Source: Methanogenium sp. MK-MG (GTDB lineage Archaea; Halobacteriota; Methanomicrobia; Methanomicrobiales; Methanomicrobiaceae). Taken from it: a stretch of 54,921 nucleotides of DNA. Positions within the stretch are counted from its first letter, which is position 1, and every line of letters begins with the position of its first letter. A program made the translations under genes and the position numbers. Under the pieces are notes generated by a model, which was not told the DNA's origin, searched no databases, and worked only from the letters and a program-made list of their open reading frames with translations. The stretch lies in contig NZ_JAAAWJ010000006.1 in NCBI RefSeq assembly GCF_009914725.1, positions 1 through 54,921 of the forward strand. Reading direction: 5' to 3'. Of this stretch, positions 24,337 to 33,800 are shown piece after piece.

Positions 24337-25557
24337 ATGTCCACAACCGACACCTCCCTTAAAACCACCGTTGGCAGCCTTTCGCTTAACAACCCGTTCC
24401 TGCTTGCGTCAGGTCCCCCTACTGCCTCGGGCATACAGATCCGGCATGCGTTTCGGCTCGGCTGGGCGGGTGCGGTCACCAAGACTATTGTCCCAGATAC
24501 GCTGGAGATAGAGGATGTCTCGCCCCGTTTTGCGGCCTGGAAAGGACAGGATGCCGGGCTCCTCGGCTTTGAGAACATCGAACTGCTCAGCAAACGGAAT
24601 CTGTCGTACTGGACCGGTGAGATTGCCGCCATGAAAAAGGAATACCCGGACCGGGTCCTGATAGCAAGCATCATGGCCTCGCCCGATCCCGCAGAATGGC
24701 AGGATCTTGCCGGCACCGTGCAGGACGCAGGGGCTGATGCGATCGAACTGAACGTGTCCTGTCCCCACGGCATGCCTGAACAGGGGGTTGGTGCTGCAAT
24801 CGGACAGCATGCCAGTCTTGTCCGGGAGCTGACACATGCGGTGCGTGGCGTCGTCAGGATTCCGCTGATAGTCAAGCTCACGCCCAATGTCACAGATATC
24901 GTGCCGGTTGCGCTGGCTGCTGTGGAGGCCGGGGCGGATATCCTTACTGCGATAAACACAGTCCAGTGCCTGATGGGCGTCGATCTCGATACCCTTGAAC
25001 CCCTTCCATCGGTAGCCGGATGCAGCACGTACGGGGGATACTCAGGGCCTGCGGTGAAACCTATCGGGCTCCGGGTGATCTCGCAGATTGCCCGGGAACT
25101 GCCGGTCCCGCTCATGGGGATCGGCGGCATCTCCCGCTGGCAGGACGCTGCCGAGTACATCGCGGTGGGTGCATCAGCAGTCCAGGTCTGCACGGCGGTT
25201 ATGTGGAACGGGGCCGGCATCATCCGCGAAATGACCAGGGGGCTCTCGGGATATCTTGCAGAGAAGCACCTTCCGGATCCCGGTGCCCTCAGGTGCCGTG
25301 CTCTCCCCCGCATTGCATCGCATGCGTCCCTTTCCCGGGATACAGCCCATTGCGCATGTGCAGAATTCCCGGACCGGTGCACGTCCTGCGGCCGCTGCGT
25401 CATCGCGTGCCGCGACGGTGGATACCATGCTATCTCGCTCACGGACCGGCACGTAGCAATTGACAAGGGCCGGTGCGACGGATGCGGCCTGTGTTCCTTT
25501 GTCTGTCCCGAAGGTGTCATCGTCATGCAGCCCCGCACGCAGATGACAGGGAGATGA
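24337..25557 (+). CDS. preA-like: Dihydroorotate/dihydropyrimidine dehydrogenase-like protein (PreA family) with two 4Fe-4S clusters
   Basis: A 406-residue protein. Residues ~1-310 form an FMN barrel of the DHOD/PreA type (NPFLLASGPPTASG, ELNVSCPHGM, IPLIVKLTPNVTD, MGIGGISRWQDA). The C-terminal ~60 residues hold a bacterial-type double ferredoxin: CTSCGRCVIAC and CDGCGLCSFVC. The ATG at 24337 has AAGGA nine bases upstream and is preferred over a GTG at 24310. PreA normally works with the flavoprotein PreT using NAD(P)H; no PreT gene is nearby, so a ferredoxin-linked reaction is plausible. The classical active-site position follows SCPHGMPEQ. The natural substrate is uncertain. Confidence 0.85.
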   Translation: MSTTDTSLKTTVGSLSLNNPFLLASGPPTASGIQIRHAFRLGWAGAVTKTIVPDTLEIEDVSPRFAAWKGQDAGLLGFENIELLSKRNLSYWTGEIAAMKKEYPDRVLIASIMASPDPAEWQDLAGTVQDAGADAIELNVSCPHGMPEQGVGAAIGQHASLVRELTHAVRGVVRIPLIVKLTPNVTDIVPVALAAVEAGADILTAINTVQCLMGVDLDTLEPLPSVAGCSTYGGYSGPAVKPIGLRVISQIARELPVPLMGIGGISRWQDAAEYIAVGASAVQVCTAVMWNGAGIIREMTRGLSGYLAEKHLPDPGALRCRALPRIASHASLSRDTAHCACAEFPDRCTSCGRCVIACRDGGYHAISLTDRHVAIDKGRCDGCGLCSFVCPEGVIVMQPRTQMTGR

Positions 25558-25724
25558 GATGGAGCCGCCGTTTGTCCAGGCGGACGAACGCCCCTCACAC
25601 AATTTCACTGGTGCTGGTGTTTTAGAGGAAGAGAACATAGATGCCGGTCTCTGAGCACATCGATTCGGCATCTCCTGATTAAACAGGATTAAATATCGTT
25701 AATTGTAGAGATGTCTGTCATAAA

Positions 25725-26576
25725 ATGAAAATTAAGACCATTTTAGTTATTATTGTTGCAATTGTGGTTGCCTGTATGTTAATTCCGCCCGACGTCTACG
25801 AGCAGACCGACGTACGCTCAGGCATAGGGAACGGTCTTTCCGAGATCCTGCTCGGGCTGGAGAAGTATGATCTGGCAATGATGACGAGCGACTGGGTGCT
25901 GGAGACAAATACTTCCAATATTGAGGCACGGGAACAGCAGGTGGCGGCACTGACCGGCCTTGAAGAGTATGAAGCAGCCATAGAGATGCAGAAATCTCTC
26001 GTGGCAGACAAAGGGACTCAGACAACCAAAACCGACTGGACTAAACTTGCAGAACTGAATGCAAAAGCAGGGAATTTTGGAGATTCCGTGGATGCCTATG
26101 AGATGCTTGTTAACACGTACGATCTTTCACCCACTGATGCGCAGTCCGTTGAAACAAGCGATCTGATGCGTTCCTACTCTGAAAAGGGGGCCCTCCTGAT
26201 TAAACTGCAGAGATATGATGAGGCAATCGCCTGTTATAATTCAGCAGTCGAACTGGAACCGTCAAGTACAGCTGCCTGGATTGGTCTTGGAGATGCATAC
26301 CTCTTTAAATCCATGTATGATCAGGGCCAGTTAAAGGATATGTACAAAGAACTGGGAAAAAAACCATCTGAACGGGATTCATCCGTTAAAAAGATAGACA
26401 TGTCAGCGGTTAATTCAAACAGGAAGGCGGTTGAGGCATACCAGAAAGCCGTTGAGATCGATCCTCTCGTCTATCCGTTTGTCGTTACCAAAATAATGGG
26501 CAGTTATGAAAAGACGGTGAGCAGTTACCAGGATATACTGGAGAATTTCCAACTGGATCCTTCCGACGGGCATTGA
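25725..26576 (+). CDS. TPR-repeat protein, probable lipoprotein
   Basis: A 283-residue protein. The N-terminus MKIKTILVIIVAIVVAC is a signal peptide ending in a lipobox-like VVAC, so the mature protein may be lipid-anchored at Cys17. The rest contains TPR-like repeats, for example AREQQVAALTGLEEYEAAIEM, KGALLIKLQRYDEAIACYNSA, and a last one around NRKAVEAYQKAVEIDP. TPRs mediate protein-protein contacts. It lies 167 bases downstream of preA and ends in a 262-base AT-rich spacer. No partner can be named. Confidence 0.75.
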   Translation: MKIKTILVIIVAIVVACMLIPPDVYEQTDVRSGIGNGLSEILLGLEKYDLAMMTSDWVLETNTSNIEAREQQVAALTGLEEYEAAIEMQKSLVADKGTQTTKTDWTKLAELNAKAGNFGDSVDAYEMLVNTYDLSPTDAQSVETSDLMRSYSEKGALLIKLQRYDEAIACYNSAVELEPSSTAAWIGLGDAYLFKSMYDQGQLKDMYKELGKKPSERDSSVKKIDMSAVNSNRKAVEAYQKAVEIDPLVYPFVVTKIMGSYEKTVSSYQDILENFQLDPSDGH

Positions 26577-26838
26577 TTCCACGATCATCCAACAGATATA
26601 TGGACAGTTATTTTCATGTTCCCAATTTTCCATCACTCTGTTTTTTCCAATTATTTTTGGGAGGATATCGGATTTCCTCTAATTCTCTTCCAAATCTTCA
26701 GATTTTTCCACAGAACCTAAAAATATTCGGGATACTATCAACCATACCGAAAGCCCTAAAATTATCTGCGTATTCAGACAGAGAGCTCCTCAGGCCGCCG
26801 TTCTGCATTCTCTTCCTCTCTATACACGATACAGGCGT
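26577..26838. other. AT-rich spacer before P-type ATPase
   Basis: This spacer has no convincing gene. TATA-like elements occur at about 26716-26727 (CTAAAAATATTC) and 26754-26764 (CTAAAATTATC), which may serve the downstream ATPase. No clear ribosome binding site precedes its ATG. Confidence 0.4.
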
Positions 26839-28746
26839 ATGACGCCAACAATGCCAGAACCACAGACTGCCGCCGCCATTTTCAGGAGGGTCGACGCACT
26901 GCTAGCCGCCGTCAGCCCAAACCACAACGTGATGCTCCTGCGGGTCATCGCCGCACTTGTCTCTGTCCTCTGTTTTGCAGGGGATCAGATCTTTAAATCT
27001 CCGGCCCTTGCCCTTGCAGGAACGGTCACCTATATCATCTGCCTGTTGCTGTACACCGAGGGGCTGTTCAGGACCATCATCCTGATGCACCGTGTCAGCG
27101 CCGAACTCCTCATCGTCGCTGTGATGGTTGTCACCTTCCTGGACGGTCAACCCCTGAGCGGGGCGCTGGTCGCCTGGGTAATCGGTCTCGGGCTCTTCAT
27201 CGCCACCACCATCATCAGAAAGAACCGTGAGCGTATCGAGGGCCTGGTGAAAGAAGGGAAACAGACAGCACGGGTAATCAAAGACGGAAATGTCAGAGAG
27301 GTCGGGCTGCATGAAGTCTCCACCGGTGATCTGGTGATCGTCCCAAAGGGGGCGATGATCCCGGTCGACGGTGTGGTCACCGAGGGGCACTCCTCGGTCG
27401 ACGAGTCCGCAGTCACCGGTGAGCCGTACCCGATCTTCAAGCAGGCCGGGAGCCAGGTCACTTCAGGAACACTCAACCTCTCGGCACCGATTCATGTCAG
27501 TGCGACACGGGACGGGGACGACACCTATCTCTCGGTGGTCACCAGGGAGATCGAGGAGAGTCTTGCAGATAAATCGCAGACCCAACAGCATGCCGAGACA
27601 ATCGTCCAGGTATTTCTCATCGGCGTGACCGGGTATGCGGGCCTTTTGTATCTCCTCACCGGTGACCTCCACCTCCCGGCCGCCGTCCTCTCGGTAGCCT
27701 GCCCCTGCGCCTGGGCCCTGGCCACCCCGGCTGCCTTCGCCGCGACGATCGGCCGCCTGAGTCGGGAGCACGTCCTTACCCGGGGTGGAGAACCCCTGGA
27801 ACGACTGGTCGGGGCGGAGACCCTGGTGACCGACAAGACAGGAACCCTCACCCGGGCTGAGCCTGTGGTGGGGAGCGTCGTCACGCTCAATGGTGCCGAT
27901 GAGAGGGGAGTGCTAAGATATGCAGCCGCTGTTGAGGCCAGGTTCTGCCATCCGATCGCCGCAGCGATCACGACGCATGCGGAGTCGCAGGAGATCGGTG
28001 CGCTGCCTGAAGTGACAGAGAGCGAAGAGCTCCCTGGCCAGGGGGTGCGGGCGGTTATTGACGGGAGTGTGGTCTTCATAGGGAGTGGGGAGACCCTCCG
28101 GGCAGCCGGTATCACTCTGCCTGCGGTGCAGTATGAGGGGCGGGCGGTCTGGCTCGCCGTCGAGGATGAACCTCGTGGCGTCTTTGTCATCAGAGATACC
28201 CTGCCCGGTACGGTGGACGGATTTGCCGACGCCGTGCGGGCGTGCGGAATAAGCCGGGTAGTGCTGGCCACCGGCGACCAGGAGGAGAGGGAGGCGCAAC
28301 GGGTCGCCGCCGCGATTGGGGCAGATGAGTATCATGCCGGGTGCAGACCTGAGGATAAGACTGCACTGGTGAAACAGTTCCAGAATAGAGGACGGGTGGT
28401 GATGGTCGGCGACGGGACCAATGATGCACCGGCCCTCGCGGCGGCGGATGTCGGAATCGCAATTGGCGGACATCGCAATCCGGGTCTAGTCGTACGTTCG
28501 GCGGAGATTGTCGTTCTGGGTGATGACCCTGCTGCAGTACCTGTAATTCTTGCGGCAGGGAAGGCAATGAAACAGGTGATCACACAGAACTATGCCTGGG
28601 CGGTGGGCTTCAACACCGTCGGCATCGCCCTTGCGACCGCCGGGGTGCTCAATCCAATCCTTGCCGCCGTCCTCCACCATGTCAGCTCGGTCTTTGTCGT
28701 GGCCAATGCCACCAGACTCTACTTCAGGCGGGGGGGCAAATCATAA
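26839..28746 (+). CDS. Heavy-metal P1B-type ATPase without N-terminal metal-binding domain
   Basis: A 635-residue metal-transporting ATPase. Motifs are TGEPYP in the actuator domain (near residue 192), the transmembrane metal site CPC at 288-290, the phosphorylated Asp332 in DKTGTLT, the P1B-specific CHP in RFCHPIAAA, and GDGTNDAPALAAADVG. No HMA domain or His-rich tail is seen. The final membrane segments (GFNTVGI and HHVSSVFVVANATRL) match neither the canonical copper pattern (YN, MSxSS) nor the zinc type, so the metal is unresolved. A methyltransferase gene follows 18 bases later. It probably exports or loads a transition metal across the cytoplasmic membrane. Confidence 0.9.
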   Translation: MTPTMPEPQTAAAIFRRVDALLAAVSPNHNVMLLRVIAALVSVLCFAGDQIFKSPALALAGTVTYIICLLLYTEGLFRTIILMHRVSAELLIVAVMVVTFLDGQPLSGALVAWVIGLGLFIATTIIRKNRERIEGLVKEGKQTARVIKDGNVREVGLHEVSTGDLVIVPKGAMIPVDGVVTEGHSSVDESAVTGEPYPIFKQAGSQVTSGTLNLSAPIHVSATRDGDDTYLSVVTREIEESLADKSQTQQHAETIVQVFLIGVTGYAGLLYLLTGDLHLPAAVLSVACPCAWALATPAAFAATIGRLSREHVLTRGGEPLERLVGAETLVTDKTGTLTRAEPVVGSVVTLNGADERGVLRYAAAVEARFCHPIAAAITTHAESQEIGALPEVTESEELPGQGVRAVIDGSVVFIGSGETLRAAGITLPAVQYEGRAVWLAVEDEPRGVFVIRDTLPGTVDGFADAVRACGISRVVLATGDQEEREAQRVAAAIGADEYHAGCRPEDKTALVKQFQNRGRVVMVGDGTNDAPALAAADVGIAIGGHRNPGLVVRSAEIVVLGDDPAAVPVILAAGKAMKQVITQNYAWAVGFNTVGIALATAGVLNPILAAVLHHVSSVFVVANATRLYFRRGGKS

Positions 28747-28764
28747 AAATACGGAGGAGATCAG

Positions 28765-29334
28765 ATGATGACAGAATCCCGGAAAACAGGCAGAAACCGT
28801 GAAGCGATGTCAGGCATTGGTTTCAGGCTCATGTCACTCATGTTTCGCATAAGAAACATGGTGAATCCGCCAGGAGAACTTCTGAATGAGATTGGAATTG
28901 ACGATGGCATGGTTGTTGTTGATTACGGCTGCGGCCCGGGCAGTTACATCAAAGACGCCTCAGCGATGGTCGGTGCAGCCGGCATGGTCTATGCAGTTGA
29001 TATACACGAACTGGCAATCGCATCCGTCCGGAAACTGATACAAAAAGAAGGGCTCAAAAATGTAGTTCCGGTACAGGCGAACGGATATACGTCCTCCATT
29101 GAAGACCATACAGCAGATCTCATCTATGCGCTTGACATGTTCCATGCGATAGGTGATCCCGATGCATTTCTCACGGAACTGCACCGGATTGTAAAACCCG
29201 GCGGGATGCTCGTAATAGATGACGGACACCAGCCACGCGAGGCGGCAAAAGAGAAGATTCTGCATTCGGGCCTATGGGAGATAACAGAGGAAAGGGATGC
29301 ATTTATGAGATGCACTCCTGCTGAAACGGAGTGA
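28765..29334 (+). CDS. Class I SAM-dependent methyltransferase
   Basis: A 189-residue methyltransferase of the UbiE-like fold. It shows the SAM-binding loop VVVDYGCGPGSYI (motif I), VYAVDIHELAI (motif II), a later ALDMFHAI and VKPGGMLVIDDG (motif post I/III). No Cys pair typical of arsenite methyltransferases is seen. It has a good AGGAG ribosome binding site and follows the P-type ATPase by 18 bases, so the two likely form an operon. The substrate is unknown; a link to metal handling is only suggested by the context. Confidence 0.8.
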   Translation: MMTESRKTGRNREAMSGIGFRLMSLMFRIRNMVNPPGELLNEIGIDDGMVVVDYGCGPGSYIKDASAMVGAAGMVYAVDIHELAIASVRKLIQKEGLKNVVPVQANGYTSSIEDHTADLIYALDMFHAIGDPDAFLTELHRIVKPGGMLVIDDGHQPREAAKEKILHSGLWEITEERDAFMRCTPAETE

Positions 29335-29744
29335 GACGATTGGAATTGAGAACCCGGAATGAACAGGCAGGAAAAAGAACGAGAATATCTTTTTTTGGGA
29401 GTGCGCGGTATGAAGCCATCCATGGCATCTCAACACATTCACTGAATCGGGCCAAGGCACAACTCCGATATTTCTTCATTCTGTGAAATCCGGAGATACA
29501 CGCAAAGAATCCTGGATAAGGCCCACCGGGTTATTGTGGTTCACATTGATACCTTCAACCCATACAGACGGAAACGGACAGGGTTACTCACCCATTCTCC
29601 TGAAGAATTTGTTCCGACGACTGGTCACAAGGCACGTATCATCAGTGGTGGTCTTCAATAAGCGGGAAACAGATGCAGAAGATCCGGGTTTGCCCGGTCA
29701 TCTTCCTTCTTCTGCAGGTCTGCGCCCAAAAAAGAATGAAGTGT
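29335..29744 (+). pseudogene. Possible decayed reading frame(s) of unknown family
   Basis: This 410-base spacer has no intact gene. A stop-free frame at 29446-29661 reads like coding sequence (for example AHRVIVVHIDTFNPYRRKR) but lacks a start codon. Just upstream, another frame (ending with the stop around 29485) also looks protein-like (GSARYEAIHGISTHS). Together they suggest a gene broken by a frameshift and loss of its start. The family is not recognised. An ATG frame from 29483 to 29842 overlaps the opposite-strand surface gene and is not believed. Confidence 0.25.
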
Positions 29745-30809
29745 TTACTTCTTCTTTATGTAGTAGGCTCCGCCTGCCACCACACCCACCACGATACAAA
29801 CCACGAGGATGGTCGTCCATGGAAGCGTGCCTGCCTCAGTAGATCCTGATGCGGCGGGAATGGCTGCAGCTGCGGTGGTGGGCACCGTGGTCGCGGAGAC
29901 CGGTGCCTTCGTTGCCGTGGTCACGGCTGCCGACCCGGTGAAGAGGGCAAAGCAGCTGAAGTGGGTGACCCTAGCGCTCACGGTATGCGTCGCCGCATTC
30001 ACCGTGGTCGGAAGGTTCTCCCAGAGACCGGTGGCAGCGTTGTAGCATCTGATTTTGTAGTCTTTGCCTTCCACCCACTCGTCATCGGGTATGCTGAAGC
30101 TGATGGTGATGGCCGGGCTGAACGTGGCCCCCTCCGGTTTGCACTCGCAGGAGTAACCTTCAAAGGTGAATCCGCTGGGGACCGCAGGTAATGTTGCAGC
30201 CTGCTGGATGCGAATCGTTGATAGGGGTTTGCCCACAGAGTCGTAGACCCCGGTGCCTTTCGGAAGGTAGAGGGACACCTTCTTGTCCACAGAACTGACC
30301 GTCACCGAGCCGAGCAGACTGCCGGTGGATGAGGTGGTGAGGCTGGCCTCTCCCAAAACGGTGTCGGGGGAGACGACTGGCTCCTGATAGATGGGGCCGC
30401 CACTTCCTCCGCCACCGCCGCCGCTGCCGCCGGGGCTGGGCGGGGTGTAGGTCGCGCTCAGGTTAAGACGCTGGGTCTCGCCCGGACTGAAGGTCGCCGT
30501 CTCCTTTGCGGTGTGGCCGCCGACCGTGAAGGTGATGGTCGCACCGACCTCGCCGTCATAGCCGGTGACAATAAGTCTGCGGTCTTCAAGTTCCAGACCG
30601 CCGTAGCTGCCCGTCTCGGTGGTGGTGAGCGTGCCCCTCACTTCACCGTTGATAAGAGCGGTGAGCACGGTGCCTGCCGGTGCAGGGTTGCCGTTGATGG
30701 TGACACTCCCCCTGAACTCGTCCGGCAGGAGGGGCAGGCTGTCCTCTGCTGCGACGCCGCCCACAAAGGCGAAGACGAGGAGGATTGTAATGATCGTTTT
30801 GTAGTTCAT
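29745..30809 (-). CDS. Exported surface protein with C-terminal membrane anchor
   Basis: A 354-residue protein. The ATG at 30809 opens MNYKTIITILLVFAFVGG, a signal peptide. Residues ~28-115 are a beta-rich carboxypeptidase-regulatory-like domain (GSVTINGNPAPAGT, TETGSYGGL). A Gly/Ser linker follows, then a second beta domain (residues ~140-295) ending THFSCFALF, a pattern common near the C-terminus of methanogen surface proteins. A Thr/Ala-rich, probably glycosylated stretch leads to a transmembrane helix and a KKK tail, so it is anchored with its bulk outside. It is the last gene of the minus-strand surface cluster, 19 bases after the giant upstream gene. Confidence 0.8.
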   Translation of the reverse strand: MNYKTIITILLVFAFVGGVAAEDSLPLLPDEFRGSVTINGNPAPAGTVLTALINGEVRGTLTTTETGSYGGLELEDRRLIVTGYDGEVGATITFTVGGHTAKETATFSPGETQRLNLSATYTPPSPGGSGGGGGGSGGPIYQEPVVSPDTVLGEASLTTSSTGSLLGSVTVSSVDKKVSLYLPKGTGVYDSVGKPLSTIRIQQAATLPAVPSGFTFEGYSCECKPEGATFSPAITISFSIPDDEWVEGKDYKIRCYNAATGLWENLPTTVNAATHTVSARVTHFSCFALFTGSAAVTTATKAPVSATTVPTTAAAAIPAASGSTEAGTLPWTTILVVCIVVGVVAGGAYYIKKK

Positions 30810-30828
30810 GGTGTGTGCCTCAAAAAAT

Positions 30829-33800
30829 TCAGGCGCTAATGGCCGCAAGTGTGCCATCAGCCCTCATGAAGAGCCAGTAGCCATCTCCGGGCTGCATATC
30901 ACGCGTATCTGCGTGTGAGTTGCCTGCGCCGTTGATGACTGAGGTGGTGTATGCCTGTGTACCTGAGTCGAATCCCAGAAGGATGGCCCAGTGATCTTTT
31001 ACGGATATGAGTGCGTCCTTTGCGGGCGCCGCGGTGGTGTCAGAGAACCCGACTGCATTCCAGCCTGTGGTGAGGCGCTTTACAGGAGGTGTCTCAAGGG
31101 TTTCGGTATCGAATGTGAACGATACGCTGGCCGTGCCGTTTGAGTAGAGCCAGATGCCGTCCAGCGGACTGATGGTGTCAGTGCCGGTCATCTGCTGCCA
31201 GCTCTCTTCAGGGCTGTATGCATAGACGGAGTGTCCGGCGGAGTCAACATCCCCGAAGATGGCAACGGTGTTATTGCCCGGTGCGAGGTTCTTGGGTGTG
31301 GAGACAAAGTTCCAGCCGTCCCGGAGGGAGAGGGTCATGTCGCCTTCTACCACTGGTTCCGGGAAGTTGGTGAGTTTGATCTCATCGATGCTGCTGATCA
31401 TCTGACCTTTGGTGAGGTCGCTGCCAACAAGCCTGAGCGGCCATTGCGGCTTGTCACCACTCTCGGAAAGGGGTTTGCCGTTGTTTTCGTTTGCTATGAT
31501 CATGTTGTTGTTGTGTGCGACGTCGGCACTGGCAAGTTCAACACTGTAGTCATCATCGGTGCCTGCCACGTTGTCCGGGCCGTAGTCGATGACGGTGACC
31601 GTGTAGCCTGCTTCAGCGAGTTCGTCGTTGAACGGGCCGTGGCTGTTGCCGTCGTCGACCCAGCCACAGAGCAGCCAGAGCGGCATACCGGACCAGAGGT
31701 TGTCATCGTCTGTCCAGGTGGCTTTGTGCTTGGAGTTGGCACAGACGACACCGTGTTCAAACGCGGCACGGTCGATGGTCTCTGATATCGCACCGTTGAG
31801 GGTCAGCACCCAGTCGGTTCTGGCTTCAGGCAGAATTTCGATGGTCGCGACCTTGGCAGCAGAGATGCCTGCAACCGCGGGCATGCCCTCAAAGTAGTGC
31901 CAGTTCTGTTCTTCAATGCACTGGTGCATATCCCAGTTGCCGAATATGCCGTCGTCTGCCATGAAGAAGAGGCGCGGGCCGTCACTGTAGGCAGGAGTGT
32001 CACCTTTTTCTTCGGTCCACCATGCGAGAATGGCCTCTCCCTGCCGGATCTGGGGTTCATAGATCGGTGAGTAGGAGAGACTGGTGCGGTAGCCATCAGT
32101 AGCAATGAATTTGATTTCATTACCCTCCGAGGCGCCGCCTGCGAGGTCGCAGAGGTCACGTACCGATGTGCCTTTTACGACTTCATTGATCTTTCCGGGG
32201 TTGGCATTGACACTCTCTTCAGGATCCCAGAAGTTATAGGCTTCACCGGGATGAGCATCGTTCCAGGCACCCTCAAAGACCGGGCCCTGGAAGTGGAGTG
32301 CAGTGCCGTTCTCACCGCCGTAGACGGTGAGGTGGCGCTCCATCCACCGGGTGGTGACGGTGGCCTCGCCTGCGATGGTCGTGCCGTCGCCAGCATATTT
32401 GATGATATGCACGGAAGGAAGTCCTTCGGTGGAGATGACAGTGATTTCAGCAGATCCTGAGACAGTGTTGTTCGTGGCTGTGAGTGTGGTCACACCCGGA
32501 GCACCGGCGGTAAAGAAGCCGGTCGCATTTGCGGTTCCGACGGTCTCGTTGCTGCTGGTCCAGGTGAAGGTCAGATCGGACATGCTCTCTTCGTACTGGT
32601 CAATGCCTGAAGCAGAGAACTGCCATTCTTCATGTTCTTCGAGTTCAGCGGTGGCCGGGGTGAGGCTGATCGCGGTGAGTACCGAACCTGCTTTTTGTAT
32701 GACGTTGTTGTTCCATTCACCCATCATGGGGTATTCGTCTTTGTAGGTGCCATATGACATCGGCGTGTCGCCTATGCCGTCTCCGGCAGCGTCCTCACCG
32801 GTGTATCCGCTGTAGTAGTTGCCGACATAGCCGATGTACTCGGTGTCGCCGTAGGTGTAGGTGACCTCCTCAGGCGAGTGGTAGATGTTGTCGGTCAGGC
32901 ACTCGACGGTGCCGTCGAAGGTGTTGGCCCAGATGATGTTGTCATGGAGTGTATCCTTGACGCAGATCTCGTCTTCGTCGTTGTCTCTGCAGGTGTTGTT
33001 GTAGACAAGGTTCGCGGTGACCTGATCCCTGAGGCTGATCCCGCGTCTGGTGTTCTCATGGCAGTAGTTCTCTTCGACAATATTGCCGGTGGCAGTCTCC
33101 TCTACAACGTTTCCGATGTGGATACCATTGTAGCAGTTGGCACAGTCATTGTAGCGCACTTCGCAGTCATCGAAGTCAACGATCTCAATACCTGCGACAT
33201 GCTCGTTGGTCAGTCCCCTCACGGAGAAGCCTTCGATGATGATGCCATCGGCATTGAGATCGAATACCGGAGCGTCCGGTGATGTGGCGGTCACGGTGAC
33301 CGCATCTGAACCATCCTCGGACCGGATGGTGAGCTGTTTGTCGACCAGCACATTCTCAGTGTAAGCGCCGGCCTTCACCACGATGGTGTCACCGGCATAT
33401 GCAGCGGTCACAGCCGCCTGGATGCTCTGGAAGTCTGCCCCGGAATCATCATCTACGTAGAGGGTCTCCGGCTCATGCGGCAGCACGAGCGGATAGTTTG
33501 GGTGCGCAGACATCAGCGGCGCATTGTCTGTGCCCAGGCTGTCCGGAAGTTCGTAGGCTGTGTCTATGACGCCGTCGCCGTCCTCATCCGTTCCGGCGTA
33601 GTCCGACCAGAAGTTCCCGAGGCAGCCGGTTTTTTCAACGCCGTTATAGGTGTAGGTGACGGGCTCAGGAGAGTTCCAGTAGGTGGTGGCCGGGGCGGTG
33701 GTGCCATCGTGGAGGGTTACCCCTGATACATTAGAGTTCAGGAAGATTTTGTTGCCCTCGCCTGCCTCACGGAAGTAGAAGCCATTTCCTTCTAAATCTC

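Noticed and set aside
26839-28746. Specific call as a copper exporter CopA
   Set aside because: CPC is present, but the YN and MSxSS residues of the copper subgroup and HMA domains are missing.
29483-29842. ATG-started 119-codon frame on the plus strand
   Set aside because: Its second half is antisense to the well-supported surface gene at 29745-30809 and its composition (Ser/Pro/Arg-rich) is not protein-like.
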